Below are positions 26,897 to 36,428 of a DNA stretch of 64,000 nucleotides, piece by piece. The first letter of the stretch is position 1; every line of letters starts with the position of its first letter. The translations under genes and the position numbers were made by a program. Source of the stretch: Parasphingorhabdus marina DSM 22363 (lineage in GTDB: Bacteria; Pseudomonadota; Alphaproteobacteria; Sphingomonadales; Sphingomonadaceae). The stretch lies in contig NZ_FSQW01000002.1 of the NCBI RefSeq assembly GCF_900128895.1, forward strand, positions 992,001-1,056,000, read 5' to 3'. The notes below the pieces were generated by a model, which was not told where the DNA came from, did no database searches, and was given only the letters and a program-made list of their open reading frames with translations.

Positions 26897-27610
26897 ATGC
26901 GCCCTTCAGGACGCGCGCCGGACGAGATGCGCGCTATCATCATTGAAACCGGTTTCACCAAACATGCCGAGGGGTCCTGCCTGATCAGCTTTGGCGATAC
27001 CAGGGTGCTGTGCACCGCGAGCGTTGAAGAACGGATCCCGCCCTGGCTCCGCGGCAAGGGTGAGGGCTGGGTCACCGGCGAATATTCGATGCTGCCCCGC
27101 GCCACTCACACGCGCGGCTCGCGCGAAGCGGCCCGCGGCAAGCAGTCTGGCAGAACACAGGAAATTCAGCGCCTTATCGGACGTTCCTTGCGCGCTGTTG
27201 TAGATCTCAAAAAGCTCGGCGAGCGCCAGATCACACTCGACTGCGATGTCATCCAGGCCGATGGCGGCACCCGTACCGCCTCGATCAGCGGCGCCTGGGT
27301 CGCGCTGCGGCTGGCGGTCAATGACCTGATGGCACAGAAGCTGATCACCGAAGATCCGATCGAACAGAAAATCGCTGCGATCAGCTGCGGGATCTATGAC
27401 GGCACACCAGTGCTCGATCTCGACTATGACGAGGACAGCAATGCCGGGGCGGACGCCAATTTTGTGCTGACCGGCGACGGCAATATCGCCGAAGCACAGG
27501 CGACAGCCGAGGGTGCGACCTATGACGAGGAAGGCCTGATGCGCCTGCTCCGGCTCGCGAAAATCGGCTGCGGCCAGATTTTCGAAGCGCAGGACAAGGC
27601 GGTTTCATAG
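26897..27610 (+). CDS. rph: Ribonuclease PH
   Basis: A 237-residue phosphorolytic 3'-to-5' exoribonuclease that trims tRNA 3' ends. It begins [12 protein letters not shown], and the conserved [18 protein letters not shown]-like region (here [19 protein letters not shown]) and [13 protein letters not shown] are present. Length and start are standard, with AGGAG before the ATG. rdgB follows after 102 bases that contain a bipartite repeat; rph-rdgB adjacency is common in Proteobacteria. Confidence 0.97.
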   Translation: MRPSGRAPDEMRAIIIETGFTKHAEGSCLISFGDTRVLCTASVEERIPPWLRGKGEGWVTGEYSMLPRATHTRGSREAARGKQSGRTQEIQRLIGRSLRAVVDLKKLGERQITLDCDVIQADGGTRTASISGAWVALRLAVNDLMAQKLITEDPIEQKIAAISCGIYDGTPVLDLDYDEDSNAGADANFVLTGDGNIAEAQATAEGATYDEEGLMRLLRLAKIGCGQIFEAQDKAVS

Positions 27611-27624
27611 GCACCAACACCATT

Positions 27625-27699
27625 GTCATGCCAGCGCAGGTTGGCATCTCGAGCGGTTATTCATAACGCCTGAGACCCCAGCCTTCGCTGGGGTGACGC
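27625..27699. repeat. Bipartite palindromic repeat between rph and rdgB
   Basis: Two hairpins in tandem: ATGCCA/TGGCAT (27628-27647) and ACCCCAGC-CTTC-GCTGGGGT (27675-27694). The outer ends are GTCA and TGAC. It looks like the REP-type dispersed elements common in sphingomonads. The second hairpin resembles the one between atpA and atpG. Confidence 0.7.
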
Positions 27700-27712
27700 G
27701 TGAGAGACAAAT

Positions 27713-28345
27713 ATGACAACCCACCGCAAACTCGCTCCCGGCAAATTGATCATTGCCAGCCATAATCAGGGCAAGGTGCGCGAAATCCGTGCGCTTCTGG
27801 AACCGTTCGGCATTGAGCCGGTCTCAGCCGGCGATCTGGGGCTGCCGGAGCCGGAAGAAACAGGGACGACATTCGCCGAAAATGCGCTGCTCAAGGCGCG
27901 CGCCAGCGCGGAAGGTGCGGATTGCGTGGCTCTCGCGGATGACAGCGGCCTCTGTGTCGCGGCACTGGACGACCGGCCGGGGGTCTACACCGCCGACTGG
28001 GCCGAGCGGCAGTGGTTTGAGGGCGAAAAGGGCCGCGACTGGTATATGGCGATGGGCAAGGTCGAGGGAAAACTCGCTGAACTCGGGCCCGATGCCGATC
28101 GCAGTGCCTTGTTCATCTGCACGCTCGCCCTCGCCTGGCCTGACGGTCACAGCGAAGTTTTCGAGGGCAAGGTACATGGCTCACTGGTCTGGCCGCCGCG
28201 CGGGACCATGGGGTTTGGTTATGACCCGGTTTTTCAGCCGCGAGGCCATGACGTCACATTTGCCGAGCTGCATCCGGATGAAAAACACGCGATGAGTCAC
28301 CGCGCCGACGCGTTTCGCAAGCTGGTCAGCGCCTGTTTCGGCTGA
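27713..28345 (+). CDS. rdgB: Non-canonical purine NTP pyrophosphatase (RdgB/HAM1)
   Basis: A 210-residue house-cleaning NTPase that hydrolyses dITP, XTP and ITP. The signature [15 protein letters not shown] opens it, with [21 protein letters not shown] and [10 protein letters not shown] following in order. The length is standard for the family. It sits downstream of rph on the same strand. No unusual feature. Confidence 0.96.
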   Translation: MTTHRKLAPGKLIIASHNQGKVREIRALLEPFGIEPVSAGDLGLPEPEETGTTFAENALLKARASAEGADCVALADDSGLCVAALDDRPGVYTADWAERQWFEGEKGRDWYMAMGKVEGKLAELGPDADRSALFICTLALAWPDGHSEVFEGKVHGSLVWPPRGTMGFGYDPVFQPRGHDVTFAELHPDEKHAMSHRADAFRKLVSACFG

Positions 28346-28366
28346 TTTTGGCGGATTTCCGGGGGA

Positions 28367-29071
28367 TCAGGGGACCCGGCGACCAATCACATTGCCCGGC
28401 GGATTATAGCGGCAGACCAGGACTTCACGCTGGGAATTGGACGCGATCCCGCAACCAATGCGGCTGGTCGTGCTCCAGATGATCTGGGTATAATGCCCGA
28501 CCACTTCGCCATTGCGGCTGACATCTGGGAAAATGCCCGGCACAAAAAACTGCTTTTCGTTGATCCACGCGTCGACCATTTGCTGGAACGAGAAGAATCC
28601 GGCGGTCCCGGCCCACAGATTTTCGCCCTGATTGGGCCGCGATGAGCGCGGGCTGTGTTCGAACCGTCCATTGGCGATCAGTTCTTCCGCATAAGCCTTG
28701 GCCTGGGCGTTGAGATCGGCATCCAGCACCACCGGTGCGGCCCCTACTTCGGCGCGCGCTTCGTTGTGCGACTGAAGCATGACATCCAGCATCGGATCGC
28801 CGGTCGGTGTCGGCGTGGGTGTCGGCGTCGGCGTTGGGGTCGGCGTGGGTGTAGGTGTGGGCGTAGGTGTAGGCGTTGGCGTAGGGGTCGGTGTCGGTGT
28901 CGGCGTCGGCGTCGGCGTCGGTGTTGGCGTGGGAGTCGGGGTCGGTGTGGGCGTACCCGGCAGCGTCACTGGCGGTGGATCGGCCTGTTCGCCGCCACAG
29001 GCAGTCAGAGCAACAACCGCTGATGCTTGCAGCAGGATGCCGCTGCGCCTAATGGATTTCCGGTGTCCCAT
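28367..29071 (-). CDS. CAP-domain lipoprotein with long Thr-Pro linker
   Basis: A 234-residue exported protein. A signal with lipobox VALTACGG lipid-anchors it. It then has a (TP)25T linker of 51 residues and a CAP (SCP/PR-1) domain with [17 protein letters not shown] and GHYTQIIW. Bacterial CAP proteins are secreted or surface-located, with poorly known roles. GGGAGG before ATG 29071 supports the start, which overlaps the divergent hemW start by nine bases. The linker is encoded with varied third-position bases. The 3' end is 21 bases from rdgB (convergent). Confidence 0.85.
   Translation of the reverse strand: MGHRKSIRRSGILLQASAVVALTACGGEQADPPPVTLPGTPTPTPTPTPTPTPTPTPTPTPTPTPTPTPTPTPTPTPTPTPTPTPTPTPTGDPMLDVMLQSHNEARAEVGAAPVVLDADLNAQAKAYAEELIANGRFEHSPRSSRPNQGENLWAGTAGFFSFQQMVDAWINEKQFFVPGIFPDVSRNGEVVGHYTQIIWSTTSRIGCGIASNSQREVLVCRYNPPGNVIGRRVP
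28802..28954 (-). repeat. Degenerate 6-bp repeat encoding (Thr-Pro)25-Thr
   Basis: 153 bases read on the minus strand as alternating ACN and CCN codons, 51 residues in all. Third positions vary between copies, so the unit is a protein-level repeat rather than a perfect hexanucleotide microsatellite. It forms the extended linker of the CAP lipoprotein. Confidence 0.9.
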
Positions 29072-30244
29072 ATTCCCTCCCTCACACGTTCATCGGCCCA
29101 GTCGGCACGCCCGGTTTCGGCGCTCTATATCCACTGGCCGTTTTGCGTCGCGAAATGTCCCTATTGCGACTTCAACAGCCATGTCCGCGATCAGATTGAT
29201 CCGGACATCTGGCTGTCCGCTCTCGTGTTCGATCTAAGGCATGAACATTCCGTTAATCCGGACACCCGGCTGGGCTCGATATTCTTCGGCGGCGGCACCC
29301 CGTCGCTCATGCCCCCTCGGCTCGTCGCGCAGCTCATCAGAGAGGCCGACCGGCTATGGGGTCTGACCGGTGATTGCGAGATCACTCTGGAAGCCAATCC
29401 CTCGTCGGTGGAAGCGGCACGTTTTGCCGATCTGGCGCAGGTGGGTGTGAACCGGGTTTCCTTGGGATTACAGTCACTTGATGATGAAACATTGCGATTT
29501 TTGGGGCGCGCGCACGACGTCGCGGAAGGCCTGGCCGCACTCGAAATTGCCCGCCGGGAATTTGACCGGGTCAGTTTCGACCTGATTTATGCACGCCCCG
29601 GCCAATCGACCGCCGACTGGCAGGCGGAACTGGAGCGATCGCTGGACTTTGGGACCGATCACCTGTCGCTATATCAGCTGACCATAGAACCCGGCACCCG
29701 GTTCGAAACCCTCGTCCGCAAGGGCGAGCTGATCCCCGCCGATGACGATCATTGCGCCGATCTGTTCGATCTGACGCAGGAGATCACCACCGCAGCCGGC
29801 CTGCCGGCCTACGAGATCAGCAACCATGCCCGTCCGGGTCAGGAAAGCCGCCACAATCTCACCTACTGGCGCTATGGCGATTATATGGGGGTCGGACCCG
29901 GTGCCCATGGCCGGCGCGGGAATGCCGCCACCGAGCGTCACCGCAAGCCCGAGAATTTCCTGTCCGCCGTCGAGCGCAACGGCAATGGTCTGCAGAGCGA
30001 ACAGCCTTTGAGCCCGGAAACGCAGGCATCGGAAGCGCTGATGATGGGCTTGCGGCTGTCCGAAGGAATTGATCTGGAGCATTTGCAAGAGAAAACCGGG
30101 CTTGGTGCGGACGAGATGGTGAACGCTGAGGGCATCAGCCGCTTGCAGGAGTTGGGCCTGGTCACAACGGATGCATCCTGGTTGCAGGTAACCGCAAAAG
30201 GCATGCCGCTGCTGGACGCGTTGTTGCCGAAAATCATCCGCTAA
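29063..30244 (+). CDS. hemW: HemW, radical SAM heme chaperone
   Basis: About 393 residues. The radical SAM motif is CVAKCPYC within [16 protein letters not shown], and [10 protein letters not shown] and [12 protein letters not shown] are further family signatures. The protein was formerly called an oxygen-independent coproporphyrinogen oxidase; HemW binds heme and supports its insertion. No ATG fits. GTG 29063 is the most sensible start (about 17 codons before YIHWPF), although a TTG at 29027 also stays in frame. Its start overlaps the 5' end of the divergent CAP gene. Confidence 0.9.
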   Translation: MSHIPSLTRSSAQSARPVSALYIHWPFCVAKCPYCDFNSHVRDQIDPDIWLSALVFDLRHEHSVNPDTRLGSIFFGGGTPSLMPPRLVAQLIREADRLWGLTGDCEITLEANPSSVEAARFADLAQVGVNRVSLGLQSLDDETLRFLGRAHDVAEGLAALEIARREFDRVSFDLIYARPGQSTADWQAELERSLDFGTDHLSLYQLTIEPGTRFETLVRKGELIPADDDHCADLFDLTQEITTAAGLPAYEISNHARPGQESRHNLTYWRYGDYMGVGPGAHGRRGNAATERHRKPENFLSAVERNGNGLQSEQPLSPETQASEALMMGLRLSEGIDLEHLQEKTGLGADEMVNAEGISRLQELGLVTTDASWLQVTAKGMPLLDALLPKIIR

Positions 30245-30289
30245 AACTGAGCGTTTGAGCCGGAGTCCGGCCTCTGCTAGGCTCCCCGA

Positions 30290-31207
30290 ATGGAAACGGC
30301 CACCGCCCTGATTGAAAGCTGGCGCAGCGAACTTGCCGACAATCGCCGGCGATCGCGGCACACGGTGCGCGCCTATATCACCACCGCCGAGCGGTTTTGC
30401 GCCTTTCTGACGGATCATCTGGGCCAGGCGGTGACCGCATCCGATCTGGCGGCCCTCAAACAGGCAGATATCCGGTCTTATCTGGCATTTCGGCGGGCCA
30501 GTGGCCTGACCACCAACAGCGCGGCGCGGGAATTGTCCGCGATCCGCGGTTTCCTCAAATTCGCCCTGCGGACCGAAAATGGCGAGGCGCCGGCCCTGCC
30601 CCGCATCAAGGGGCCCAAGGTGAAGAAGGGCGTTCCCCGACCTGCCGCTCCTGATGATATTCTGGCGATGGCGGAAGATATCGCGGCAAACGCCAGCGAA
30701 GACTGGATCGGTGCCCGCGACTGGGCGGTCCTGCTGCTGCTCTATGGCAGCGGTTTGCGGATCAGCGAGGCGCTGGATCTGACGGCGGATATCCTGCCGC
30801 TGTCCGACACGATTCGGGTCACCGGGAAGCGCGGAAAGACCCGTGTCGTCCCGCTGCTGGGCGAGGTGCGGGATGCGATCATGCATTATCTCGACCTCTG
30901 CCCGCATCCGGAGTCGCCCGAGCTTCCGCTGTTTCGCGGCAAGCGCGGTGGCGCGCTGTCCGCCAATATCGTCCGCCGCGTGGTACAACAGGCACGCACG
31001 AAGCTGGGCATTTCGGACAAGACCACTCCCCATGCGCTGCGCCACAGCTTTGCAACCCACCTGCTCGCTGGCGGCGCGGATTTGCGCAGTCTTCAGGAAT
31101 TGCTGGGCCATGCCAGCCTGAGCTCCACGCAAGTCTATACGGCGGTCGACGCTGCGCACTTGCTCGATGTCTACGAGAACGCCCACCCGCGCGCCGGATC
31201 CGGCTGA
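30290..31207 (+). CDS. xerC: Tyrosine recombinase XerC
   Basis: A 305-residue site-specific recombinase that with XerD resolves chromosome dimers at dif. The SAM-like N-terminal DNA-binding domain (residues 1-90) precedes the catalytic domain, which has Arg in LYGSGLRISEAL, Lys in VTGKRGKTR, HALRHSFATHLL, and the nucleophile in LGHASLSSTQVYTAVD. This is the XerC signature, and no integrase-like extension or neighbouring att site is seen, so it is a housekeeping gene rather than a phage remnant. Confidence 0.93.
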   Translation: METATALIESWRSELADNRRRSRHTVRAYITTAERFCAFLTDHLGQAVTASDLAALKQADIRSYLAFRRASGLTTNSAARELSAIRGFLKFALRTENGEAPALPRIKGPKVKKGVPRPAAPDDILAMAEDIAANASEDWIGARDWAVLLLLYGSGLRISEALDLTADILPLSDTIRVTGKRGKTRVVPLLGEVRDAIMHYLDLCPHPESPELPLFRGKRGGALSANIVRRVVQQARTKLGISDKTTPHALRHSFATHLLAGGADLRSLQELLGHASLSSTQVYTAVDAAHLLDVYENAHPRAGSG

Positions 31208-31281
31208 ACGCAATCTATCATCAGGGATTTCTGGATTGACCGCCCGGTTTGTTCTATCAGCCAAAGAAAAAACGGGACAGG

Positions 31282-32130
31282 ATGAACATGCAAGTCGAAC
31301 CCACCAGCTCCACATGTGGCGCGCACATTACCGGCATTGATCTTTCGCAGGATCTGTCGGCCGACTGCGTGGCAGAACTGCGCGCGCACTGGGTGGAACA
31401 CAAGGTCCTCGCCTTTCCGGGCCAGCAGCTGACGGATGATGATCTCGAGCGCTTCACGCAATATTTTGGGGATTTTGGCGAGGACCCGTTTTTCGGGCAT
31501 ATTGAGGGGCATGAGCATATCGCCGCCATTCAGCGCAATGCCGATGAAACAACGCCGATATTTGCGGAAATCTTCCATTCCGACTGGAGTTTCATGGATG
31601 TACCGCCAGCAGGAACGCTGCTCTACGGGATCACCATTCCGCCCCATGGCGGCAATACGCTGTTTGCCGACCAAGTGGCGGCCTATGAGCGGCTCCCCGA
31701 CAAGTTGCGGGACACGGCTGGTGAGCTGACCGCGATCCACTCGGCCCGGCGCGGCTATGCACCAGGCGGGATGTATGATGCGGAGGATCAGGAATCGGGC
31801 CGCAGCATGAAAATCATCGCCAGCGAGCGGGCTCTCGAAACCCACGAACATCCGTTCGTACGCACCCACCGGGAGACGGGGCGCAAGGCACTGTTCAGTT
31901 CTGCGGCCTATATCATCGGCTTCGCCGGCATGCCGCAGGAAGAGAGCGACAAGCTGCTGATGGAATTTTATGCGCATCAGAGCGCCGAAGATCTCGTCTA
32001 TTCTCACCCCTGGCAGAAGGACATGCTGGTGATGTGGGACAACCGGTCACTGCTGCATGCTGCAACCGGAGGATATGACGGCCATGACCGTCTGCTGCAC
32101 CGCACGACAATTGCCGACACGGAATTCTAG
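31282..32130 (+). CDS. TauD/TfdA family 2-oxoglutarate dioxygenase
   Basis: A 282-residue Fe(II)/2-oxoglutarate-dependent dioxygenase. The metal ligands are His99 and Asp101 in IFHSDWSF and a distal His in SLLHAATGGYDGHDRLLHR, whose last Arg binds 2-oxoglutarate. Family members oxidise taurine, alkyl sulfates, 2,4-D or carnitine-like compounds; no substrate can be named here and no sulfonate transporter is adjacent. Two nearby ATG codons, 31282 and 31288, are both plausible. Convergent with gshB. Confidence 0.87.
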   Translation: MNMQVEPTSSTCGAHITGIDLSQDLSADCVAELRAHWVEHKVLAFPGQQLTDDDLERFTQYFGDFGEDPFFGHIEGHEHIAAIQRNADETTPIFAEIFHSDWSFMDVPPAGTLLYGITIPPHGGNTLFADQVAAYERLPDKLRDTAGELTAIHSARRGYAPGGMYDAEDQESGRSMKIIASERALETHEHPFVRTHRETGRKALFSSAAYIIGFAGMPQEESDKLLMEFYAHQSAEDLVYSHPWQKDMLVMWDNRSLLHAATGGYDGHDRLLHRTTIADTEF

Positions 32131-32134
32131 GCGA

Positions 32135-33085
32135 TCAGCCCAGCCGGCGTTCAATCGCATCCCAGATCATGCCGGACGTGTCCGTCCCGTTGAACTGGTC
32201 GATGGCGACGATGCCGGTCGGTGACGTGACATTGATTTCGGTCAGCCATTTGCCGCCGATCACATCAATCCCCACAAAGATCAGGCCCAGCCGCTTCAGA
32301 TCCGGCCCCATGGCGGCGCAAATCTCTTTTTCGCGATCGGTCAGTCCCGCCGCTTCGGCATAGCCACCTTGCGCCAGATTGGAGCGGAATTCACCCTTGC
32401 CGGGTTTGCGGTTGATCGCCCCGGCGACCTCGCCATCCACCAGCACGATCCGCTTGTCGCCATCCTGCACTTCGGGGAGAAACGGCTGGATCATGTGCGG
32501 TTCCGGCCAGGTCTGATTGAACATTTCGGTCAGCGCACTCAGATTGCTGCCATCGTCAGGCACAAGGAATATCGCCTTGCCGCCATTGCCGTGCAACGGC
32601 TTGACCACCACGCCGCCATGCTCGGCCTGGAACGCGCGGATCTCGTCCAGATCCCGGGTGATCAGGGTCGGCGGCATATATTCCGCATAGTCCAGTACAT
32701 AGACTTTTTCCGGCGCATTGCGGACCGATACCGGATTGTTGACGACCAGCGTTTCTTTCTCGATCCGCTCTAGCAGATGGGTGGCGGTGATATAGCCGAC
32801 ATCAAATGGCGGATCCTGCCGCATCAGCACGACATCGATATCCCGCCCGAGATCCAGTTTTACCGGATCACCAAATTGATAATGATCCCCCTTGACCGGT
32901 TGCACCTTGACCGGGTGCGCCGGCGTTGTCAGGCGTCCGTTTGCCGTCAGGGTCAAGTCCTTCACATCATAGTGAAACAGTTCATGCCCGCGCTCCTGCG
33001 CCGAGATCATCAGCGCGAAGCTGCTGTCACCCGCGATATTGACGTTTTCCATGGGGTCCATCTGGACGGCAATTTTCCGGGTCAT
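32135..33085 (-). CDS. gshB: Glutathione synthetase
   Basis: A 316-residue ATP-grasp ligase joining gamma-glutamylcysteine and glycine. Family signatures include VQMDPMENVNI, RQDPPFDVGYI, KPLHGNGGKAIF and EINVTSPTGI, in that order. The length is standard. yraN lies 71 bases upstream on the same strand, followed by rsmI further upstream, a familiar proteobacterial cluster (rsmI, yraN, gshB). Confidence 0.97.
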   Translation of the reverse strand: MTRKIAVQMDPMENVNIAGDSSFALMISAQERGHELFHYDVKDLTLTANGRLTTPAHPVKVQPVKGDHYQFGDPVKLDLGRDIDVVLMRQDPPFDVGYITATHLLERIEKETLVVNNPVSVRNAPEKVYVLDYAEYMPPTLITRDLDEIRAFQAEHGGVVVKPLHGNGGKAIFLVPDDGSNLSALTEMFNQTWPEPHMIQPFLPEVQDGDKRIVLVDGEVAGAINRKPGKGEFRSNLAQGGYAEAAGLTDREKEICAAMGPDLKRLGLIFVGIDVIGGKWLTEINVTSPTGIVAIDQFNGTDTSGMIWDAIERRLG

Positions 33086-33156
33086 TGGTCATTCTTTCTG
33101 TTGTTTCACCGCCAGATACCGGCTCGGCAAGCGCCTGTCGAACCATGAATTTGAGA

Positions 33157-33531
33157 TCAAAATCCGTGCCAGACATTTTTCAAATGGGTCGGCAGGCGTC
33201 CGGGTGCAACCAAAATTACGTCGATGCGCGCATCTTCGCCGTTGCGGCAATATTCCGCAAACAGGATTTCCGCCGCCGCGGCAACACGTTTCAGGCGATG
33301 CTGATCAATGGCGAGGTCCAGATCTGCCTGTTTTGTCCGAGCCTTCACTTCGACGAAGGCCACCAAATTCCGGCGCCGGGCGATCAGGTCGACCTCGCCT
33401 TTCGGCGTCCGCACGCGTTCTGCCAGGATCCGCCAGCCGTGGAGCCGCAGCCAGGTGGCAGCGAATTTCTCAGCCTTGCGCCCGCGCTGCTCCGCCTGTT
33501 TGCGATTCACGGCGTCCCGCTTTCCTTCCAT
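33157..33531 (-). CDS. YraN family protein (UPF0102)
   Basis: A 124-residue small protein with a restriction-endonuclease-like core: EKFAATWLRLHGWRILAERV, then KGEVDLIARR and VAFVEVKAR, giving the E..D..ExK pattern. The family is widespread and of uncertain role, with a suggested link to nucleic-acid processing. Its start overlaps the end of rsmI by 25 bases, so the two genes are translationally coupled. Confidence 0.93.
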   Translation of the reverse strand: MEGKRDAVNRKQAEQRGRKAEKFAATWLRLHGWRILAERVRTPKGEVDLIARRRNLVAFVEVKARTKQADLDLAIDQHRLKRVAAAAEILFAEYCRNGEDARIDVILVAPGRLPTHLKNVWHGF

Positions 33532-34352
33532 TTGCTTGCAAGCTCGTAGAGCATCTTCCGGTCGGCGCCATATTCGCGGGCCACTTCCCCAGCGGCCTTG
33601 GCGGCGGGCAGACGGGTCAGTGCGGATTTCAGCGCTGCTTCGACAGCTTCCGGGCTCGCCGGCTGCGCCGCCCCGGGCGGCCCGATGACAACCACAATCT
33701 CGCCTTTCGGTTTTTCATTTGCGTACTGATCCGCTAGGTCCGCCAGCGAACCCGTCACCGTCTCCTCAAATTTCTTGGTGATTTCGCGCACCACGGCCGC
33801 GTCGCGATCGCCGAGGCTGGCCAGACAGTCGCCCAGCATCGCGCCGAGGCGCGACCCGTTCTCATAAAATACCAGAGTCGCCTTCAAGTTCTGCAGATCG
33901 TCGAGTGCCGCCCGCCGCGCCTTGGTTTTGGATGGCAGGAAGCCTTCAAACAGAAACCGGTCACTGGGCAATCCCGACAATGTCAATGCCGCAATCACCG
34001 CACTGGGCCCGGGCACGGTACTGACCAGCACGTCTTCGGCCCGAGCTGCGCTGACCAGTTTATACCCGGGGTCTGAAATCAGCGGCGTGCCTGCATCGCT
34101 GACCAGTGCGACAATTTTACATCGGGCGGCGTCCAAAATCTCCGCGCGCTCCCGGGCACCTTTATGGTCGTTATAGACCATCATCCGTGCCTTTTTTCCA
34201 ATGTGATTGAGCAGCTTACCGGTTACTCTTGTGTCTTCGACCAAAATCAGATCCGCGGCTGCCAGCGTGGCTTCCGCCCGCCGCGTCAAATCTCCAAGGT
34301 TGCCGATTGGCGTGGCAACGATATAGAGACCGGGTTGAATGGGAGCAGACAT
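33507..34352 (-). CDS. rsmI: 16S rRNA 2'-O-methyltransferase RsmI
   Basis: A 281-residue SAM-dependent methylase of the SPOUT-unrelated tetrapyrrole-methylase fold that modifies C1402 of 16S rRNA. Signatures: LYIVATPIGNLGDLTRRA, VEDTRVTGKL, SDAGTPLISDPGYKLV and TVPGPSAVIAALTLSGLP. The upstream open frame is ignored because MSAPIQPGLY is the natural start. Its ATG directly abuts that of the divergent LpoA-like gene (CATATG), and its 3' end overlaps yraN. Confidence 0.95.
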   Translation of the reverse strand: MSAPIQPGLYIVATPIGNLGDLTRRAEATLAAADLILVEDTRVTGKLLNHIGKKARMMVYNDHKGARERAEILDAARCKIVALVSDAGTPLISDPGYKLVSAARAEDVLVSTVPGPSAVIAALTLSGLPSDRFLFEGFLPSKTKARRAALDDLQNLKATLVFYENGSRLGAMLGDCLASLGDRDAAVVREITKKFEETVTGSLADLADQYANEKPKGEIVVVIGPPGAAQPASPEAVEAALKSALTRLPAAKAAGEVAREYGADRKMLYELASKWKESGTP

Positions 34353-35567
34353 ATGACCGTCATGGCAGACAAGCGCACAATTGGACAAGCCGAAACACAG
34401 CCCGCCGAAACACAGTCCAGTCGCGGGCGCCTGGCAAGATGGGCCGGGATGGCCGCGCTGGTTTTTCTCGCCGGTTGTCAGTCGATCGTTCCGCGTGGTG
34501 GCGAGCGCACCACAACGCCGACGGCGCCCCCTCCCCCGGTTTCGGGTCAGCTGCCGACGGATCAGACCCATCATCGCATCGCACTGCTGGTGCCGCTTAC
34601 GGGCAAGAATGCCGGTGTCGGCCAGTCGCTGGCCAATGCCACGACCATGGCACTGCTCGACACCAAGGCCCAGAATATCCGGATGACCAATTATGACACG
34701 GCCAAGGGGATCACCGCCGCCGCCCGCAAGGCGATTGCGGATGGCAACAAGCTGATCATCGGTCCGCTCCTCAGCGACAATGTTGTGGCCACCGCGAATA
34801 TCGCCCGGCCAGCCGGAGTTCCGATCCTGAGCTTCTCCAATGACGCCGGGGTCGCCGGGAACAACGTGTTCCTTCTGGGGCATATTCCGGCCCAGTCGAT
34901 CAACCGGATTGTCACCTATGCCAAAGGCCGGGGCATGGACCGCTTCGCGGCTCTGGTCCCCAACGGAGTCTATGGCCAGCGGGCGTCTTCCACGCTGCTG
35001 AAGTCGGTCAAGGACGCCGGCGGAACCGTGGTCACCATCCAGAATTTCAACCGGGATTCCGCGTCTGTCGAAGCCGCCACGAAACGGCTCAACCAGAATG
35101 GCGAATATGATGCCATCCTGCTTGCCGACAATGGTGCCATGGCGATCCGCGCGGCGCCGATGATCCGCAAGAATGCCAGCGAGAAGGCAAAAATCCTCGG
35201 CACTGATCTGTGGAATACGAGCAGCAATCTCGCCGGTGCACCATCAATGCGCGGCGCCTGGTTCGCCAGCGTGGCCGATGGCCTCTATAGTCAATATGCG
35301 ACCAAATATCGCAGCCGCTACGGCCGGGCACCATTCCGTCTCTCGAGCCTCGGCTATGATTCGGTGCTGCTGACCGTGAAGGTTGCCCAGAACTGGCGCG
35401 TGGGAACGCCTTTCCCGATCAATCAGCTGACCGACTCCGGCGGCTTTATCGGGCTGGACGGCGTATTCCGCTTCCGACGCAACGGGATTTCCGAACGGGC
35501 ACTGGAGGTGCAGGAGATCCGCTCGGGCAGTTTCGCAGTGATTGACGCGGCGCCAAAAGGCTTCTGA
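34353..35567 (+). CDS. LpoA-like penicillin-binding protein activator lipoprotein
   Basis: A 404-residue exported lipoprotein (lipobox FLAGCQS) with a Thr/Pro-rich linker and a periplasmic-binding-protein-like fold (IALLVPLTGKNAGVGQSL onward). It matches the LpoA/YraM C-terminal domain family, thought to stimulate peptidoglycan synthases; the N-terminal TPR domain of enterobacterial LpoA is absent. The start at 34353 has GGGAG seven bases upstream; MADKRT at 34362 is an alternative. Position beside rsmI-yraN matches the gene order of E. coli. Confidence 0.85.
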   Translation: MTVMADKRTIGQAETQPAETQSSRGRLARWAGMAALVFLAGCQSIVPRGGERTTTPTAPPPPVSGQLPTDQTHHRIALLVPLTGKNAGVGQSLANATTMALLDTKAQNIRMTNYDTAKGITAAARKAIADGNKLIIGPLLSDNVVATANIARPAGVPILSFSNDAGVAGNNVFLLGHIPAQSINRIVTYAKGRGMDRFAALVPNGVYGQRASSTLLKSVKDAGGTVVTIQNFNRDSASVEAATKRLNQNGEYDAILLADNGAMAIRAAPMIRKNASEKAKILGTDLWNTSSNLAGAPSMRGAWFASVADGLYSQYATKYRSRYGRAPFRLSSLGYDSVLLTVKVAQNWRVGTPFPINQLTDSGGFIGLDGVFRFRRNGISERALEVQEIRSGSFAVIDAAPKGF

Positions 35568-35586
35568 CACCCGTCGGCCTAGTGCC

Positions 35587-36240
35587 CTAGCCGATCTGCT
35601 GACCGGTGTCTTTCCAGTCGGCCAGGAAGCCTTCAATGCCCTTGTCGGTCAGCACATGCTTGAACAGACCGCGGATCACACCCGGCGGCATCGTCGCGAC
35701 ATCGGCGCCAATCCGCGCGGACTCCAGCACATGGACCGGATGGCGGATAGATGCGACCAGGATCTCGGTCTCATAGGCATAATTGTCATAGATCAGCCGA
35801 ATGTCATCGATCAGCTTCATGCCGTCAAAGCCATTGTCATCATGACGACCGACAAAGGGCGAGATAAAACTCGCACCGGCCTTGGCGGCGAGCAGGGCCT
35901 GATTGGCCGAGAAGCAGAGCGTGACATTCACCATCGTGCCGTCGCTGGTCAGCGCCTTGCAGGTTTTCAGGCCATCAATCGTCAATGGCACCTTGATGCA
36001 GACATTGTCGGCAATTTTCCGCAAAACTTCCGCTTCCTTCATCATGCTCTCATGATCCAGCGCGACAACCTCGGCCGAAACCGGTCCGTCGGTGAGCCCG
36101 CATATCTCTTTGGTCACTTCCATGATGTCCCGGCCGGATTTCTTGATCAGCGAAGGATTGGTGGTCACGCCATCAACCATGCCGGTCGCTGCCAGGTCGG
36201 CAATTTCGGCGGTGTCGGCAGTGTCTACGAAAAACTTCAT
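35587..36240 (-). CDS. fsa: Fructose-6-phosphate aldolase / transaldolase-like (Fsa)
   Basis: A 217-residue small transaldolase. The Schiff-base lysine is Lys83 in [26 protein letters not shown] and [11 protein letters not shown] are class signatures. It could interconvert fructose-6-phosphate or act as a transaldolase in the pentose-phosphate pathway. The long open frame upstream was trimmed to ATG 36240, which has AAGGAG upstream. Divergent from priA; adjacency of fsa, priA and the atp operon is frequent in Alphaproteobacteria. Confidence 0.95.
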   Translation of the reverse strand: MKFFVDTADTAEIADLAATGMVDGVTTNPSLIKKSGRDIMEVTKEICGLTDGPVSAEVVALDHESMMKEAEVLRKIADNVCIKVPLTIDGLKTCKALTSDGTMVNVTLCFSANQALLAAKAGASFISPFVGRHDDNGFDGMKLIDDIRLIYDNYAYETEILVASIRHPVHVLESARIGADVATMPPGVIRGLFKHVLTDKGIEGFLADWKDTGQQIG

Positions 36241-36348
36241 CTCTGTGCTCCTTGGGCGGCGCCAGCCCGGCTGACTAATATATCGGAACCGGCCTAACGC
36301 CTTTCCGATCAGTGTGAAACTGCCGGTACGTTCGACTGTGCAGAAATC

Positions 36349-36357
36349 TGTGGATAA
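36349..36357 (-). promoter_or_regulatory. Consensus DnaA box upstream of priA
   Basis: TGTGGATAA (TTATCCACA on the minus strand) matches the DnaA box exactly. It lies in the gap between divergent fsa and priA. A single 9-mer is expected about once in 130 kb by chance on both strands, so its meaning is uncertain. Confidence 0.4.
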
Positions 36358-36428
36358 TTTGTGGGACAGATCGGGGATTGTTTTTCCCGACCACAATGGA
36401 TCCGGCCACAATGGATGACGTGCGGAAA

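Noticed and set aside
28802-28954. CRISPR-like or microsatellite appearance of the GC-rich repeat
   Set aside because: It is codon-level Thr-Pro repetition within a protein linker; unit size is 6 bases and there are no spacers.
30290-31207. Phage integrase or integrative element marker
   Set aside because: The gene is a standard housekeeping XerC in a conserved neighbourhood with no att repeats or cargo.
36349-36357. Possible replication origin near priA
   Set aside because: Only one DnaA box is present and there is no AT-rich unwinding region or box cluster.
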